A stretch of DNA of 64,000 nt. It comes from Bog-756 sp963704615 (lineage in GTDB: Bacteria; Actinomycetota; Acidimicrobiia; Acidimicrobiales; RAAP-2). The stretch is taken from the NCBI GenBank assembly GCA_963704615.1, contig OY969923.1:930001-994000 (forward strand), written 5' to 3'. This document shows positions 1 to 8,372 of the stretch, in pieces. Below the pieces are notes generated by a model. The model was not told the origin of the DNA. It did not search any database and saw only the letters and a list, made by a program, of their open reading frames with translations. A program made the translations under genes and the position numbers. How positions within the stretch are numbered: position 1 is the first letter of the stretch; the number at the start of each line of letters is the position of its first letter.

Positions 1-1316
1 CGGTGGGCCATGTAGGGCGGGTGCCAGTGCAGCTCGTCGCCGCGGGTCAGCAGACGATCGCGCAGGGGGAGTGTCTCGACGAACCACTGGCGGGAGGAGA
101 CGATCTCGAGCGGCCGCTCTCCTTTCTCGTAGAACTTGACCGGGTGGGTGATCGGAGTCGGTCGGCCATCCAGATCTCCCGACTCGGCCAACAGCTCGAC
201 GATGCGGGTCTGGGCCTGCTTCACCGTGCGGCCCACCAGCTCGTCATAGGCGGCGGTCGCCGCCGCCGGATCTCCCGACTCCCACCCGTCCGCGCCCCAC
301 TCGACGGGAAGGAGCCGACCGTCACGCCCCACGATGGTCCGGGTGGGCAGCGCCAGTTCCCGCCACCACACGATGTCGGTGGTGTCGCCGAAGGTGCAAA
401 CCATGGCGATGCCGGTTCCCTTCTCCGGATCGGCGAGCTCGTGGGCCAGCACCGGAACCCGCACGCCGAACAGGGGAGTGGACACCTCGGTGCCGAACAG
501 TGGCCGGTAACGCTCGTCGTCGGGGTGGGCCACCAGGGCCACGCAGGCGGCCAGCAACTCGGGCCGGGTGGTCTCGATGTCGACGGCGTCGTCGCTCTCG
601 GCCCGGGCGAAGCTCAGCCGGTGATAGGCGGCGGGGAGCTCCCGATCCTCCATCTCGGCCTGGGACACCGCGGTGCGGAAGTCGACGTCCCACAGGGTGG
701 GTGCGGTCCGCTGGACCACCTGGCCGCGCCGGGCCAGATGGAGGAACCCACGTTGGGAAACCCGTTGGGCCCGGTCGGAGATGGTGGCGTAGGTGTGCGA
801 CCAATCCACCGACAAGCCCAGTGTGCGCCACAGGTGCTCGAAGACCTTCTCGTCCTCGGCGGTCAGCTGGTGACAAAGAGCGATGAAGTTGGGCCGCGAG
901 ATGGAGATCGGATGTTTTCCCGGGCTGTCCGGAGGTTCGAAGTCGGGGTCGAAGGGCAGGCTGGGATCGCAGCGCACACCGAAGTAGTTCTGGACCCTGC
1001 GCTCGGTCGGGAGGCCGTTGTCGTCCCACCCCATGGGGTAGAAGACGACGCGTCCCCGCATCCGACGGAACCGGGCCACCGTGTCGGTGTGGGTATAGGA
1101 GAAGATGTGGCCGATGTGTAGCGAACCGGACACGGTGGGTGGAGGTGTGTCGATGGAGTACACCTGCTCCCGGGTGGCCGACCGGTCGAAGGCGTAGGTA
1201 CCGGCCTCCTCCCAGCGGGAGGACCAGATCGCTTCGAGACCTTCGAGGCCCGGTTTGTCGGGGATACCCGAGGGACCGGCCGCTCCGGAAGCGGATCCTT
1301 TCGCGTCGTTCTCCAT
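1..1316 (-). CDS. valS: Valyl-tRNA synthetase, C-terminus beyond window
   Basis: Class I aminoacyl-tRNA synthetase that charges tRNA-Val in the cytoplasm. About 438 codons of the N-terminal part are present; the C-terminal part with KMSKS and the anticodon-binding domain lies off the left edge. The HIGH signature is at residues 67-70 (PTVSGSLHIGH), followed by GWDDNGLPTERRVQ, typical of ValS. An editing (CP1) domain follows, with ETTRPELLAACVALVAHPDD. The ATG start gives MENDAKGS; it lies 21 nt from the divergent cysS start. A TACGGT box on this strand at 1326-1331 ends 9 nt before the ATG, so the leader would be only 2-3 nt. The product is clear from the motifs; the missing end cannot be judged. 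Confidence 0.93.
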   Translation of the reverse strand, partial: MENDAKGSASGAAGPSGIPDKPGLEGLEAIWSSRWEEAGTYAFDRSATREQVYSIDTPPPTVSGSLHIGHIFSYTHTDTVARFRRMRGRVVFYPMGWDDNGLPTERRVQNYFGVRCDPSLPFDPDFEPPDSPGKHPISISRPNFIALCHQLTAEDEKVFEHLWRTLGLSVDWSHTYATISDRAQRVSQRGFLHLARRGQVVQRTAPTLWDVDFRTAVSQAEMEDRELPAAYHRLSFARAESDDAVDIETTRPELLAACVALVAHPDDERYRPLFGTEVSTPLFGVRVPVLAHELADPEKGTGIAMVCTFGDTTDIVWWRELALPTRTIVGRDGRLLPVEWGADGWESGDPAAATAAYDELVGRTVKQAQTRIVELLAESGDLDGRPTPITHPVKFYEKGERPLEIVSSRQWFVETLPLRDRLLTRGDELHWHPPYMAH

Positions 1317-1324
1317 GATCGGGT

Positions 1325-1331
1325 TACCGTA
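1325..1331. promoter_or_regulatory. Palindromic bidirectional -10 box between valS and cysS
   Basis: The 7-mer TACCGTA contains TACCGT on the plus strand (1325-1330), ending 7 nt before the cysS GTG, and TACGGT on the minus strand (1326-1331), ending 9 nt before the valS ATG. The whole intergenic region is 21 bp, so there is no room for two separate promoters or for a Shine-Dalgarno plus leader. The promoter call is an inference from spacing. Confidence 0.55.
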
Positions 1332-1337
1332 CCCTGC

Positions 1338-2762
1338 GTGCTCCAGCTCCACGACACTGCCTCGGGCGAGGTGCGCCCCTTCACTCTGCGGGACCCGGGG
1401 AAGGTGTCGGTGTACGTCTGCGGCCTGACCGTGGACGGGGACGCCCACCTCGGACACGGTCGCATGGCCCTGGTGTTCGATGTGCTCCGTCGGTACCTGC
1501 TGTTCACCGGGTTGGAGGTGAACTACGTGTCCAACATCACCGATATCGACGACAAGATCATCGAACGGGCCGCGGCGAAGGGCGTGGACATCGAGGAGTT
1601 CGCTGAATCCAATGAGGCGCGGTGGTGGAAGAACGTCGACGCCCTCGGCGTGATGCGGCCGGACGAGACCCCTCACGCCACCGCCTACGTGGACCGGATG
1701 ATCGAGCTGGTGGCCGACCTGATCGACCGCGACGCGGCCTACGAGACGAGCACGGGCGTCTATCTGTCGGTGCGGGACATACCGGGGTACGGGATGCTGG
1801 CTCGCCAACCGCTCGATTCGCTGCGGTCCGGTGCCCGAGTCGAAGCCGACGAGGAGAAGCACTCGCCGCTCGACTTCGTCCTCTGGAAAAAGGCCAAACC
1901 GGGCGAGCCGACCTGGGACTCGCCCTGGGGGCCCGGGCGTCCGGGATGGCACACCGAGTGCGTGGTGATGTCGCTCGACCTGCTCGGCGACGGGTTCGAC
2001 CTCCACGGCGGGGGCATCGACCTGATCTTTCCCCACCACGAGAACGAGAGGGCCCAGGCCGTGGCCGAGGGCAGGGAATTCGCCCGGCAGTGGATGCACA
2101 ACGGCTGGGTCACCACCGAGGGGGAGAAGATGTCCAAGTCCCTGGGCAACTTCACCACCCTCGCCGACCTGCTCGAGCGCAGTGACGCCCGGGCCTACCG
2201 CTTGCTGGTGCTCCGGTCCCACTACCGGTCACCCATCGAGGTCTCGCCCGAAACGATCCGCGACGCCGAGTCGGGACTGGCCCGGCTGGACGAGCTGGCC
2301 CGCCGGTTCGATCTCCCCGACCTTCTGGCCTCCGGTCCGGTGATCGACCCTGCCTCCGGTGGCGCCGGCGGGTCGGGGCCCGGGGGGATTGACGCTGATG
2401 TGGATCCCGACGCCACGGCCAGGTTCCGCGCCTCCATGGACGCCGACCTCGACACCCCCGGCGCGTTGGCCGGTGTGTTCGAGCTGGTGCGGCAGGCCAA
2501 CGCCGCCGCCGATGCCGGCGACACCGACGGGGCCACCCGGGCCGCGTCCACCGCGGCGCTCCTGTGCGCGGCGCTCGGGCTCCCTCTGTCGGCCGGGGAC
2601 GCCGTGGAGATCGACCCGATCAGCGCTGACCTGGTGACCCGGAGGGACCAGGCCCGGGCGGCGCGCGACTGGGCGCAGGCCGACACCCTGCGCACCGAGT
2701 TGGAAGCCGGCGGATGGTTGGTCGAGGACGGCCCCGACGGGACCCGAATTCGCCGCCTCTGA
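1338..2762 (+). CDS. cysS: Cysteinyl-tRNA synthetase
   Basis: Charges tRNA-Cys. The 474-residue protein has the class I HIGH variant HLGH (residues 37-40), KMSKS (264-268), and the zinc-site pattern of the family: Cys28 in YVCGLT, Cys208 in WHTEC, and the HGGGIDLIFPHHENE block from residue 223. The C-terminal anticodon-binding part ends in the typical GTRIRRL. It is not the mycothiol ligase MshC, which is shorter and lacks this C-terminal region. The GTG start gives MLQLHDTASG, matching the family N-terminus. No Shine-Dalgarno is present; a TACCGT box ends 7 nt upstream, so a leaderless mRNA is predicted. Confidence 0.95.
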   Translation: MLQLHDTASGEVRPFTLRDPGKVSVYVCGLTVDGDAHLGHGRMALVFDVLRRYLLFTGLEVNYVSNITDIDDKIIERAAAKGVDIEEFAESNEARWWKNVDALGVMRPDETPHATAYVDRMIELVADLIDRDAAYETSTGVYLSVRDIPGYGMLARQPLDSLRSGARVEADEEKHSPLDFVLWKKAKPGEPTWDSPWGPGRPGWHTECVVMSLDLLGDGFDLHGGGIDLIFPHHENERAQAVAEGREFARQWMHNGWVTTEGEKMSKSLGNFTTLADLLERSDARAYRLLVLRSHYRSPIEVSPETIRDAESGLARLDELARRFDLPDLLASGPVIDPASGGAGGSGPGGIDADVDPDATARFRASMDADLDTPGALAGVFELVRQANAAADAGDTDGATRAASTAALLCAALGLPLSAGDAVEIDPISADLVTRRDQARAARDWAQADTLRTELEAGGWLVEDGPDGTRIRRL

Positions 2763-2834
2763 CCTCGGATGAAATGTGTGTGAAAAGGGGCGCTTCCCCG
2801 GCATTCTCCCCGTCGATTCCGGGTAGAGGACTGC

Positions 2835-2964
2835 TAGCGTTTGGGGGGCAGGGAGTCACCACGGTTGGTAGTCGTAGGCCCGCTCGCTCCGGGAGGGCCG
2901 GCGGATGACCGCCCGGCGGAGACGGCCTGATCACTACACGTGTGGAGGAAAGGGGAATGCCACC
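2835..2964 (+). promoter_or_regulatory. Promoter and about 118-nt leader of the cold-shock gene
   Basis: A TAGCGT box (2835-2840) lies 124 nt before the GTG start, predicting a leader of roughly 118 nt. Cold-shock genes often carry long leaders that fold differently with temperature. Just before the start is an ACACGTGT palindrome (2937-2944) and a strong Shine-Dalgarno GAGGAAAGGGG (2945-2954). The box has no clear -35. Confidence 0.4.
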
Positions 2965-3177
2965 GTGGCTTCCGGAACAGTCAAGTGGTTCAACGCCGAA
3001 AAAGGCTTCGGCTTCATTTCACAACCGGATGGAGGGGCCGATGTTTTCGTGCATCACACCGCCATCCAGATGAACGGATTCCGCTCACTCGAAGAGGGGC
3101 AAGCGGTCGAGTTCGAGCTTCAGGAAGGTCCCAAGGGTCTCCAGGCCGTCGACGTGCGCCTGGCCCAGCCCGCTTAG
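2965..3177 (+). CDS. CspA-family cold-shock protein
   Basis: A 70-residue single cold-shock domain that binds single-stranded nucleic acid and melts RNA structure. The RNP1-type KGFGFIS and RNP2-type DVFVHH motifs are both intact (about residues 13-32), and the length matches the family exactly. The start is the GTG giving MASGTVKWFN, 10 nt after a GAGGAAAGGGG ribosome site; an in-frame upstream ATG at 2905 would add a tail the family does not have. It stands alone, between cysS and an acyl-CoA dehydrogenase, with its own leader. Confidence 0.93.
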   Translation: MASGTVKWFNAEKGFGFISQPDGGADVFVHHTAIQMNGFRSLEEGQAVEFELQEGPKGLQAVDVRLAQPA

Positions 3178-3332
3178 TCACAACCTTCCCATCCCCGGGG
3201 CCGCCGGCCCGCACTCCCCAATCCGACGCTGGCGCGGCGCGCCCGCTCTCGCCCCCTCCTGGTCTCCGTACCGCCCACCGAGGGCGACGGCCCACGTCGC
3301 CGGGTCGGGTGTCCCGTCACCGGTCGATCTTT

Positions 3333-3348
3333 GTTACTATGGAGTAAC
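3333..3348. promoter_or_regulatory. Palindromic operator over the acyl-CoA dehydrogenase -10
   Basis: GTTACT-ATGG-AGTAAC is a perfect 6-bp inverted repeat with a 4-bp spacer. It encloses TACTAT (3335-3340), a good -10 box, so a bound protein would block polymerase. The shape suits a TetR-family dimer, and many actinobacterial fatty-acid genes are controlled by such repressors. The regulator is not identified; the TetR gene at 8373-9071 is not adjacent. Confidence 0.5.
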
Positions 3349-3442
3349 TAAGGAGTCCGCAACCTCCGGCAGGCAGTCGGACCTGCCTCGTGGCGGACAC
3401 TGGCCGAAGGCCCAGAACAGGGCCGGAACGGAGCAGGGCACC

Positions 3443-4657
3443 ATGGCCGACTTCTCCCTGGACCTCAATGAGGACCAGCTGCAGATCCAGAAATGGGTCC
3501 ACGACTTCGCCGAGAACATCATCCGCCCGGCCGGGCACGAGTGGGACGAGCGTGAAGAGACCCCCTGGCCGATCATCGAGGAGGCCGCCCGGATCGGGCT
3601 GTACTCCTTCGACTTCATCATCCAGTGCTTCTCCGATCCGACCGGGCTTCTCCTTCCCATTGCCAACGAGGAGATGTCCTGGGGCGACGCCGGCATCGCC
3701 CTGGCCATCTTCGGGAGCACCTTGGGCCTGGCCGGCATCGCCAGCAACGGCACCCCGGACCAGCTCATGGAGTGGGGTCCCCAGTGCTTCGGCACCCCGG
3801 ACAAGCTCCAGACGGCGGCCTTCGCCGTCTCCGAGGCGGACGCCGGTTCCGACGTGTCGTCGTTGCGGACCCGGGCAGAGTATGACGAGGCCAAGGACGA
3901 GTGGGTCATCAACGGCACCAAGACGTGGATCACCAACGGCGGGATGGCCGACATCCATGTGGTGGTGGCCTCGGTCGTTCCCGAGCTCGGCTCGCGGGGT
4001 CAGGCCAGCTTCATCGTGCCGCCCCACACCCCGGGCCTCAGCCAGGGTCAGAAGTTCTCCAAGATGGGGATCCGGGCCTCGCACACCGCCGAGGTGATCC
4101 TCGACGACGTCCGGGTGCCGGGGCACTGCCTGCTGGGCGGCAAGGACAAGCTGGACGAGAAGCTGGCCCGAGCCCGCGAGGGGGGTCGTTCCACCAGCCA
4201 GGCCGCGATGAAGACCTTCGAGGCGTCCCGACCGACCGTCGGGGCCCAGGCTCTCGGGATCGCCCGTGCCGCCTACGAGTACTCGCTCGACTACGCCAAG
4301 GAGCGCAAGGCCTTCGGGCGGCTCATCATCGAGAACCAGGCCATCGCCTTCAAGCTGGCCGACATGAAGACCCGGATCGACGTGTCGCGCCTCCTCATCT
4401 GGCGGGCCTCGTGGATGGGGCGCAACGGCAAGGAATTCACCGCCGGCGAAGGGTCGATGTCCAAGCTGTACGCCGGTGAGACCGCGGTGAACGTGACCGA
4501 GGAAGCCATCCAGATCATGGGTGGCGCCGGCTACATCAAGGATCATCCCGTCGAGCGGTGGCACCGCGACTCGAAGATCTACACCATCTTCGAGGGCACC
4601 TCGGAGATCCAGAGGTTGATCATCGCCCGGGCCATCTCCGGCATCCACATCAACTAG
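3443..4657 (+). CDS. Acyl-CoA dehydrogenase
   Basis: FAD-dependent alpha,beta-dehydrogenation of an acyl-CoA in beta-oxidation or branched-chain catabolism, passing electrons to ETF (etfBA lies at 40.9-42.7 kb). The 404-residue protein shows the FAD-binding AFAVSEADAGSD and WITNGG segments (about residues 130-168) and the arginine-containing ERKAFGRLI region (about 288). The FEGTSEIQR segment carries Glu384 at the position of the medium-chain dehydrogenase catalytic base. The ATG follows GGAGCAGGG. The upstream inverted repeat at 3333-3348 suggests repression by an unlinked factor. Chain-length specificity cannot be read from sequence alone. Confidence 0.9.
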   Translation: MADFSLDLNEDQLQIQKWVHDFAENIIRPAGHEWDEREETPWPIIEEAARIGLYSFDFIIQCFSDPTGLLLPIANEEMSWGDAGIALAIFGSTLGLAGIASNGTPDQLMEWGPQCFGTPDKLQTAAFAVSEADAGSDVSSLRTRAEYDEAKDEWVINGTKTWITNGGMADIHVVVASVVPELGSRGQASFIVPPHTPGLSQGQKFSKMGIRASHTAEVILDDVRVPGHCLLGGKDKLDEKLARAREGGRSTSQAAMKTFEASRPTVGAQALGIARAAYEYSLDYAKERKAFGRLIIENQAIAFKLADMKTRIDVSRLLIWRASWMGRNGKEFTAGEGSMSKLYAGETAVNVTEEAIQIMGGAGYIKDHPVERWHRDSKIYTIFEGTSEIQRLIIARAISGIHIN

Positions 4658-4670
4658 TCAACGGCGAACG

Positions 4671-5237
4671 ATGGCGCAATCGGTGGCACCCATCACCTCC
4701 GCCGAGGAGCGGACCGGGCTCGCCCGCGGCAACCCGCAGGAGTTCCGGTTGCTGGCGCTGTGCACCGGCAACGCGGCACGGTCGGTCATGGTCGGGGCCA
4801 TGCTGGCGTCGGGGCCGGTCACCATCCTGACCGCCGGCACCCACGTGGTCGAGGGCCAGCCCATGAGCCGCCGGACCCGCGACGCCCTGGCCTCCGTCGG
4901 CTTGCGCGCCGATGGCCACCGCAGCCATCAGCTCACCGACCGTGACGTCGAGGACGCCCACCTGATCCTGGCCATGGCCGGTGAGCACGTGGCCTTCATC
5001 CGGCGCCGCCACCCCGAAGCGGCGTCGAAGACGGTGTCGATCAAGAGGCTGTGTCGTGACCTGCCGGCCGGGCCCGCCCCCCTGGCCGAGCGGATCAGCT
5101 CCCTCGGTCTGGCCGATTTCCCCATCGAGGAGTGGGAGGACGTCGACGACCCGGCCGGGGGCGACGACGACGCATACGTGGCCTGCGCCGACGAGCTCGC
5201 CGCGCTGGCGGCCGAGTTGCTGCCGCGCCTGTCCTGA
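4671..5237 (+). CDS. Low-molecular-weight protein tyrosine phosphatase family
   Basis: The 188-residue protein carries the phosphatase P-loop C-x5-R-S at residues 31-38 (CTGNAARS) after a beta-strand (FRLLAL), and a later acidic DDPAGGDDDAY segment resembling the family's general-acid loop (aspartate followed by proline). The family includes tyrosine phosphatases and thioredoxin-type arsenate reductases; extra active-site cysteines expected for the latter are not obvious, so phosphatase is preferred. It starts 13 nt after the acyl-CoA dehydrogenase stop and is probably co-transcribed with it. No clear Shine-Dalgarno supports the chosen ATG. Confidence 0.75.
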   Translation: MAQSVAPITSAEERTGLARGNPQEFRLLALCTGNAARSVMVGAMLASGPVTILTAGTHVVEGQPMSRRTRDALASVGLRADGHRSHQLTDRDVEDAHLILAMAGEHVAFIRRRHPEAASKTVSIKRLCRDLPAGPAPLAERISSLGLADFPIEEWEDVDDPAGGDDDAYVACADELAALAAELLPRLS

Positions 5238-5317
5238 CCGATTCGTCGCCTCGCCGGTCACCGCGCTGTCGAACCAGGCGATCGGTCGAGTTGGGCGATC
5301 GGCGTCGGGGGCCGGGA

Positions 5318-5815
5318 TCAGGCCGGGCGCGGTGAGGACAGCTCCGGATGGCCCAGGGAGATGTCAGCGCAAGACGCGCACACCTTCTCGGGGATCACGC
5401 CCATCTTCATGAGCCCGCCGAAGGCGATGCAGCCCAGACAGATCGCCAATGCCGATTCGAGAAAGGCCGCGGTCACCAACAGACCCACCGCCACCCCGGC
5501 GGCGGCGGCCCAGCCGAACCCGTACCAGAGAACCAGGGCGGCGGAGGAGAACACCACCCCCATGGCCTGAGCGAACCGTTTGGGCGGCCCGGCCACCAGG
5601 CGGGGCGGACCGAGGCGGGGCGCCACCACTCGGGTCGCCAGCTGGCCGAGCGGGCTGAAACGGGGACCGGCCGCCACCCGGGCCCAGAACCCGTAGGCCA
5701 GGGGGATCAGGATCCAGTTCTGCCGAAAGACGAGGGCGGCCAACCCCATGACCACCACGCCGGCGGCCACGCACCGGGCCGCCACCTCATTGACCGGGTT
5801 CGGGAAACTGAACAC
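5318..5815 (-). CDS. DUF4395 membrane protein
   Basis: A 165-residue integral membrane protein with hydrophobic segments near residues 14-45 and 88-135. The N-terminus NPVNEVAARCVAAG is the hallmark of DUF4395, a family without an established role, often found beside thiosulfate sulfurtransferase or thioredoxin-like genes. A conserved C-terminal C-x2-C (VCASC) could be redox-active. The GTG start is placed by a TAAACT box 6 nt upstream and no Shine-Dalgarno. The neighbours give no functional hint. Confidence 0.75.
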   Translation of the reverse strand: MFSFPNPVNEVAARCVAAGVVVMGLAALVFRQNWILIPLAYGFWARVAAGPRFSPLGQLATRVVAPRLGPPRLVAGPPKRFAQAMGVVFSSAALVLWYGFGWAAAAGVAVGLLVTAAFLESALAICLGCIAFGGLMKMGVIPEKVCASCADISLGHPELSSPRPA

Positions 5816-5821
5816 CTACAG

Positions 5822-5827
5822 AGTTTA
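5822..5827 (-). promoter_or_regulatory. Leaderless promoter of the DUF4395 gene
   Basis: TAAACT on the minus strand ends exactly 6 nt before the GTG start at 5815, which puts the predicted transcription start on the first base of the start codon. No Shine-Dalgarno is present. Confidence 0.5.
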
Positions 5828-5911
5828 CCGGCTCACTCGGGTTTTCCCGCCGTCGATCCGGGACCGGTGGGCCGGTGCGGCCGGTGGGCCAGACTCCGCC
5901 TCCGGTCGGGG

Positions 5912-6694
5912 TCAGGCCGCCGCGGAGACGGCGCCCCGCAACAGGTTGAGGCCGTCCAGCCCGGGGAGCCGGTCGACCCGGCGGTCGATCCTGTCGGCCA
6001 CCGCCCGTCCGTCCTCGTCGCCGAACAGATAGGAACTGAGGAAGTTGACCTCCCGTTCGGCGACCACCCCGCTCCCCACCGGTGCCCAAAAGTGGCGCAA
6101 GGCCCACCGGGTGAGGCGCTGAGCCGCTCGACTGTCGGCCAGACGGGACCTTGCCTGGGTGGCGTAGAAGTCGATGTGGCGGCCCTCCTGTTTCATGATG
6201 CGGCGGAGCACCTCGGTCAGGATGGGGTGGTCGGCCAGCTTGGCCAGGCGGGCGTAGGCGGCCTGGGTCGTCCACTCGTTGACCGCGCCCCACGTCATGT
6301 GGACGGCAGTCAGATGCGGAGTCATGGCCGACGCCAGTTGAAAGCTGAGCGGCCTCCATGCGTCGCGCTTGGGCAGTCGTTGGCGGAGTGCCGCCACCCG
6401 TCCGGTCCCCGCCGGCTCGTCGTGGGCGTCGAGGATCCCGCCGATGGCTTCACCGTGCCAGAACTCCTCGTAGTTCCACAGAGTGAGGAACGACGTCACC
6501 TCCGGATCGCGATGCGCCCGGGTCACCAGTACGTCGCGTAGGTAGCACACCGTGTGGTTCTCGACATCGTGCATGTAGCGCAAGCACCGGAGTGGTTCAC
6601 GACCGAGCGGCCGATCGCGGAACGCCCCGAAGTCGATGTCGTCGATCTCGAGCTTCTGGGAGTGACGTTGGTAGGTGTCGATGTCGAAACTCAT
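5912..6694 (-). CDS. Ferritin-like diiron domain protein
   Basis: About 260 residues, mostly helical. The spaced motifs EEFWHGE (about residue 70) and EGRHIDFY (about 165) form the paired E-x2-H signatures of ferritin-like diiron oxidases such as acyl-ACP desaturases and related hydroxylases. The substrate is unknown. The start MSFDIDTYQRHSQ is preferred over a GTG/ATG 19 codons upstream because the extra residues look non-coding and run into the intergenic repeat region. It is divergent from the ECF sigma factor, so the two may share control. Confidence 0.7.
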   Translation of the reverse strand: MSFDIDTYQRHSQKLEIDDIDFGAFRDRPLGREPLRCLRYMHDVENHTVCYLRDVLVTRAHRDPEVTSFLTLWNYEEFWHGEAIGGILDAHDEPAGTGRVAALRQRLPKRDAWRPLSFQLASAMTPHLTAVHMTWGAVNEWTTQAAYARLAKLADHPILTEVLRRIMKQEGRHIDFYATQARSRLADSRAAQRLTRWALRHFWAPVGSGVVAEREVNFLSSYLFGDEDGRAVADRIDRRVDRLPGLDGLNLLRGAVSAAA

Positions 6695-6759
6695 GATGTC
6701 TGTTCGTTGCCGCCCAGCTCCGAGATGAGCGCGTCCGTCGGCTGCAGCCACGGGATGAG

Positions 6760-6869
6760 GCCCACGTCGAAGGAGTGGGACTCATCCCGAACCGGCCCTG
6801 CTTCCGAATACAGGTGCCCACGTCGAAGGAGTGGGACTCATCCCGAACCGGCACTGCTTCCGAATACAG
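6760..6869. repeat. 54-bp tandem duplication upstream of the ECF sigma gene
   Basis: Two copies, 6760-6813 and 6816-6869, differ at one base and are offset by 56 bp. Each has GTGGGACTCATCCC, which pairs with GGGATGAGGCCCAC at 6752-6765 as an imperfect hairpin or operator arm. Copy 2 ends in TACAGT, a -10 box 6 nt before GTG 6877; copy 1 has TACAGG at the same place. The duplication therefore copies the upstream control region, and only the proximal copy keeps a full -10. Confidence 0.75.
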
Positions 6870-6876
6870 TGCTGTG

Positions 6877-7458
6877 GTGGCCGACGTCTCCCAGGCTAGC
6901 GACGCCAATCTGGTCGTCGCCGTCGGTCGTTGGCATCAACACGCCCTGGCCGAGATCTATCGGCGACACGGTGGGGCTGTCCACTCCTTGGCCCGGCGGA
7001 TCCTGCGTAGCGACCCCCCGGCCGAGGAGATCACCCAGGAGGTCTTCTTGGACCTGTGGAACAACCCGGAGAAGTTCGACCCCCAGCGGGGGACCCTGCG
7101 GTCGTTCCTCTTGGCCCGCACCCACGGGAAGTCGGTCGACTTCGTCCGTTCCGAGACCTCCCGGCGCAGACGGGAGGAACGGACCTCCCGCGAAACCGCC
7201 ACCGCCGGCTACGACATCGACCACGAGGTGTGGGACATGGCCGTGGCCGAGCAGGTTCAGGCGGCCCTCGTCGACTTGCCCGACGATCTGCGTCAGCCGA
7301 TCGAGCTTGCCTACTTCGGCGGTCACACCTACCGCGAGGTGGCGGAGATGCTCGAGCAACCCGAGGGCACGGTGAAGAGCCGGATCAGGTCCGGTCTGGT
7401 CAAGCTGCGCGCCAATCTGGCCGAGCGCGGCGTCGAGCCGGCAGGAGCAGATCAGTGA
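6877..7458 (+). CDS. ECF-type RNA polymerase sigma factor
   Basis: About 193 residues with sigma region 2 (EITQEVFLDLWNNPEKFD then GTLRSFLLARTHGKSVDFVR) and region 4 (LPDDLRQPIELAYFGG, YREVAEMLEQPEGTVKSRI helix-turn-helix). It directs polymerase to a stress or envelope regulon and should be held by the anti-sigma factor next to it (GTGA overlap). The fold is SigK-like, fitting an RskA-type partner. Starts at GTG 6874 or 6877 are both possible; 6877 is chosen because TACAGT (6865-6870) ends 6 nt before it. The duplicated upstream block suggests autoregulation. Confidence 0.88.
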   Translation: MADVSQASDANLVVAVGRWHQHALAEIYRRHGGAVHSLARRILRSDPPAEEITQEVFLDLWNNPEKFDPQRGTLRSFLLARTHGKSVDFVRSETSRRRREERTSRETATAGYDIDHEVWDMAVAEQVQAALVDLPDDLRQPIELAYFGGHTYREVAEMLEQPEGTVKSRIRSGLVKLRANLAERGVEPAGADQ

Positions 7459-8318
7459 GCACGCCGACGCCCGACCCGCGACATGCGGAGATCCAGGAGC
7501 TCCTCGGCGCCTACGCGCTCGACGCGGTGGACCCCGAAACCGCCGCCCTCGTCGAGCGCCACCTCGATCACTGCGTCCGCTGCTCCATCGAGGTGGCTCA
7601 GCACCACGAGGTGGCCGGGCTGTTGGCCAACTCCGGGGGGACCTCACCCGCCGACCTGTGGGACGGCATCGCCAGCCGGTTGGACAGCTCCACCCCTCCG
7701 GCATGGGAAGGTCTGGCCGGGCGCCTCGAGACGGGCGACCACCGCGCCGACCGGGTGCTCGGAGGGTTGGCCGACTCCTCGCTCGGCGAGCCTTCGCCGG
7801 TTGTGTCGATGAGCTCGCGGTCGCCACGTCGGCGATGGGCGGTGGGGGCCGGCGCGGTGGTGGCCACCGCGGCCGCCGCCGTGGCCATCGTGCTCGGCGT
7901 GCAGGTGCACCACCTCAACAATCAGGTGTCGGCTCTTCAGGCCCGCTCGTCGCTCACCGCCGTCGAGCAGGCTGCCCTCGAAGCCCCGTCGACCAAAAGA
8001 GTGCTCCTGAGCGCGAGCGCCGGCTCGGGAGGGCCCGCGGCGACGGGCCCGGTCACCGTGGTGCTCACGTCGTCGGGCACCGGGTTCGTCGAGGCCGGGC
8101 GGCTGTCCGCGCTCCCCGCCCACCAGACCTACCAGCTGTGGGGGGTGATCGGCGCACGGGAGATCTCCCTTGGTCTGCTGGGATCGAAACCGGGGGTGGT
8201 CCCCTTCAGCGTGGCCGGAAGTGGTGGTGTCGGCGCCTTCGCCATCACCGCCGAGCACGCCGGGGGCGTGGTCCACAGCGCCAACCGGCCGGTCGTGGTC
8301 GGTGCGGTGAACGCCTGA
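7455..8318 (+). CDS. Anti-sigma factor, RskA/zinc-finger type
   Basis: 287 residues. The cytoplasmic N-terminus (1-60) carries EIQELLGAYALDAVD and the zinc-binding H-x3-C-x2-C (HLDHCVRC) that grips sigma factors. One transmembrane helix follows a basic SPRRRW stretch (about residues 128-152). The extracytoplasmic C-terminal domain matches the anti-sigma-K RskA fold, with YQLWGVIGAREISLG and a GVGAFAITAEHAGG-type end. Regulated proteolysis of RskA proteins normally frees the sigma factor. The GTG overlaps the sigma stop by 4 bp, indicating translational coupling. Confidence 0.86.
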   Translation: MSTPTPDPRHAEIQELLGAYALDAVDPETAALVERHLDHCVRCSIEVAQHHEVAGLLANSGGTSPADLWDGIASRLDSSTPPAWEGLAGRLETGDHRADRVLGGLADSSLGEPSPVVSMSSRSPRRRWAVGAGAVVATAAAAVAIVLGVQVHHLNNQVSALQARSSLTAVEQAALEAPSTKRVLLSASAGSGGPAATGPVTVVLTSSGTGFVEAGRLSALPAHQTYQLWGVIGAREISLGLLGSKPGVVPFSVAGSGGVGAFAITAEHAGGVVHSANRPVVVGAVNA

Positions 8319-8372
8319 GAGCTCGGCGGCCCGGCCCCGCGCCGACCCCGGTGTCGGTGGACGGGCCCCGGC

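Noticed and set aside
1338..2762. MshC (mycothiol ligase) instead of CysS
   Set aside because: The C-terminal anticodon-binding part, the length of 474 residues and the terminal GTRIRRL fit CysS.
3317..4648. Long open frame antisense to the acyl-CoA dehydrogenase
   Set aside because: It mirrors a real gene in a G+C-rich genome, lacks family motifs and a start signal, and has low-complexity composition.
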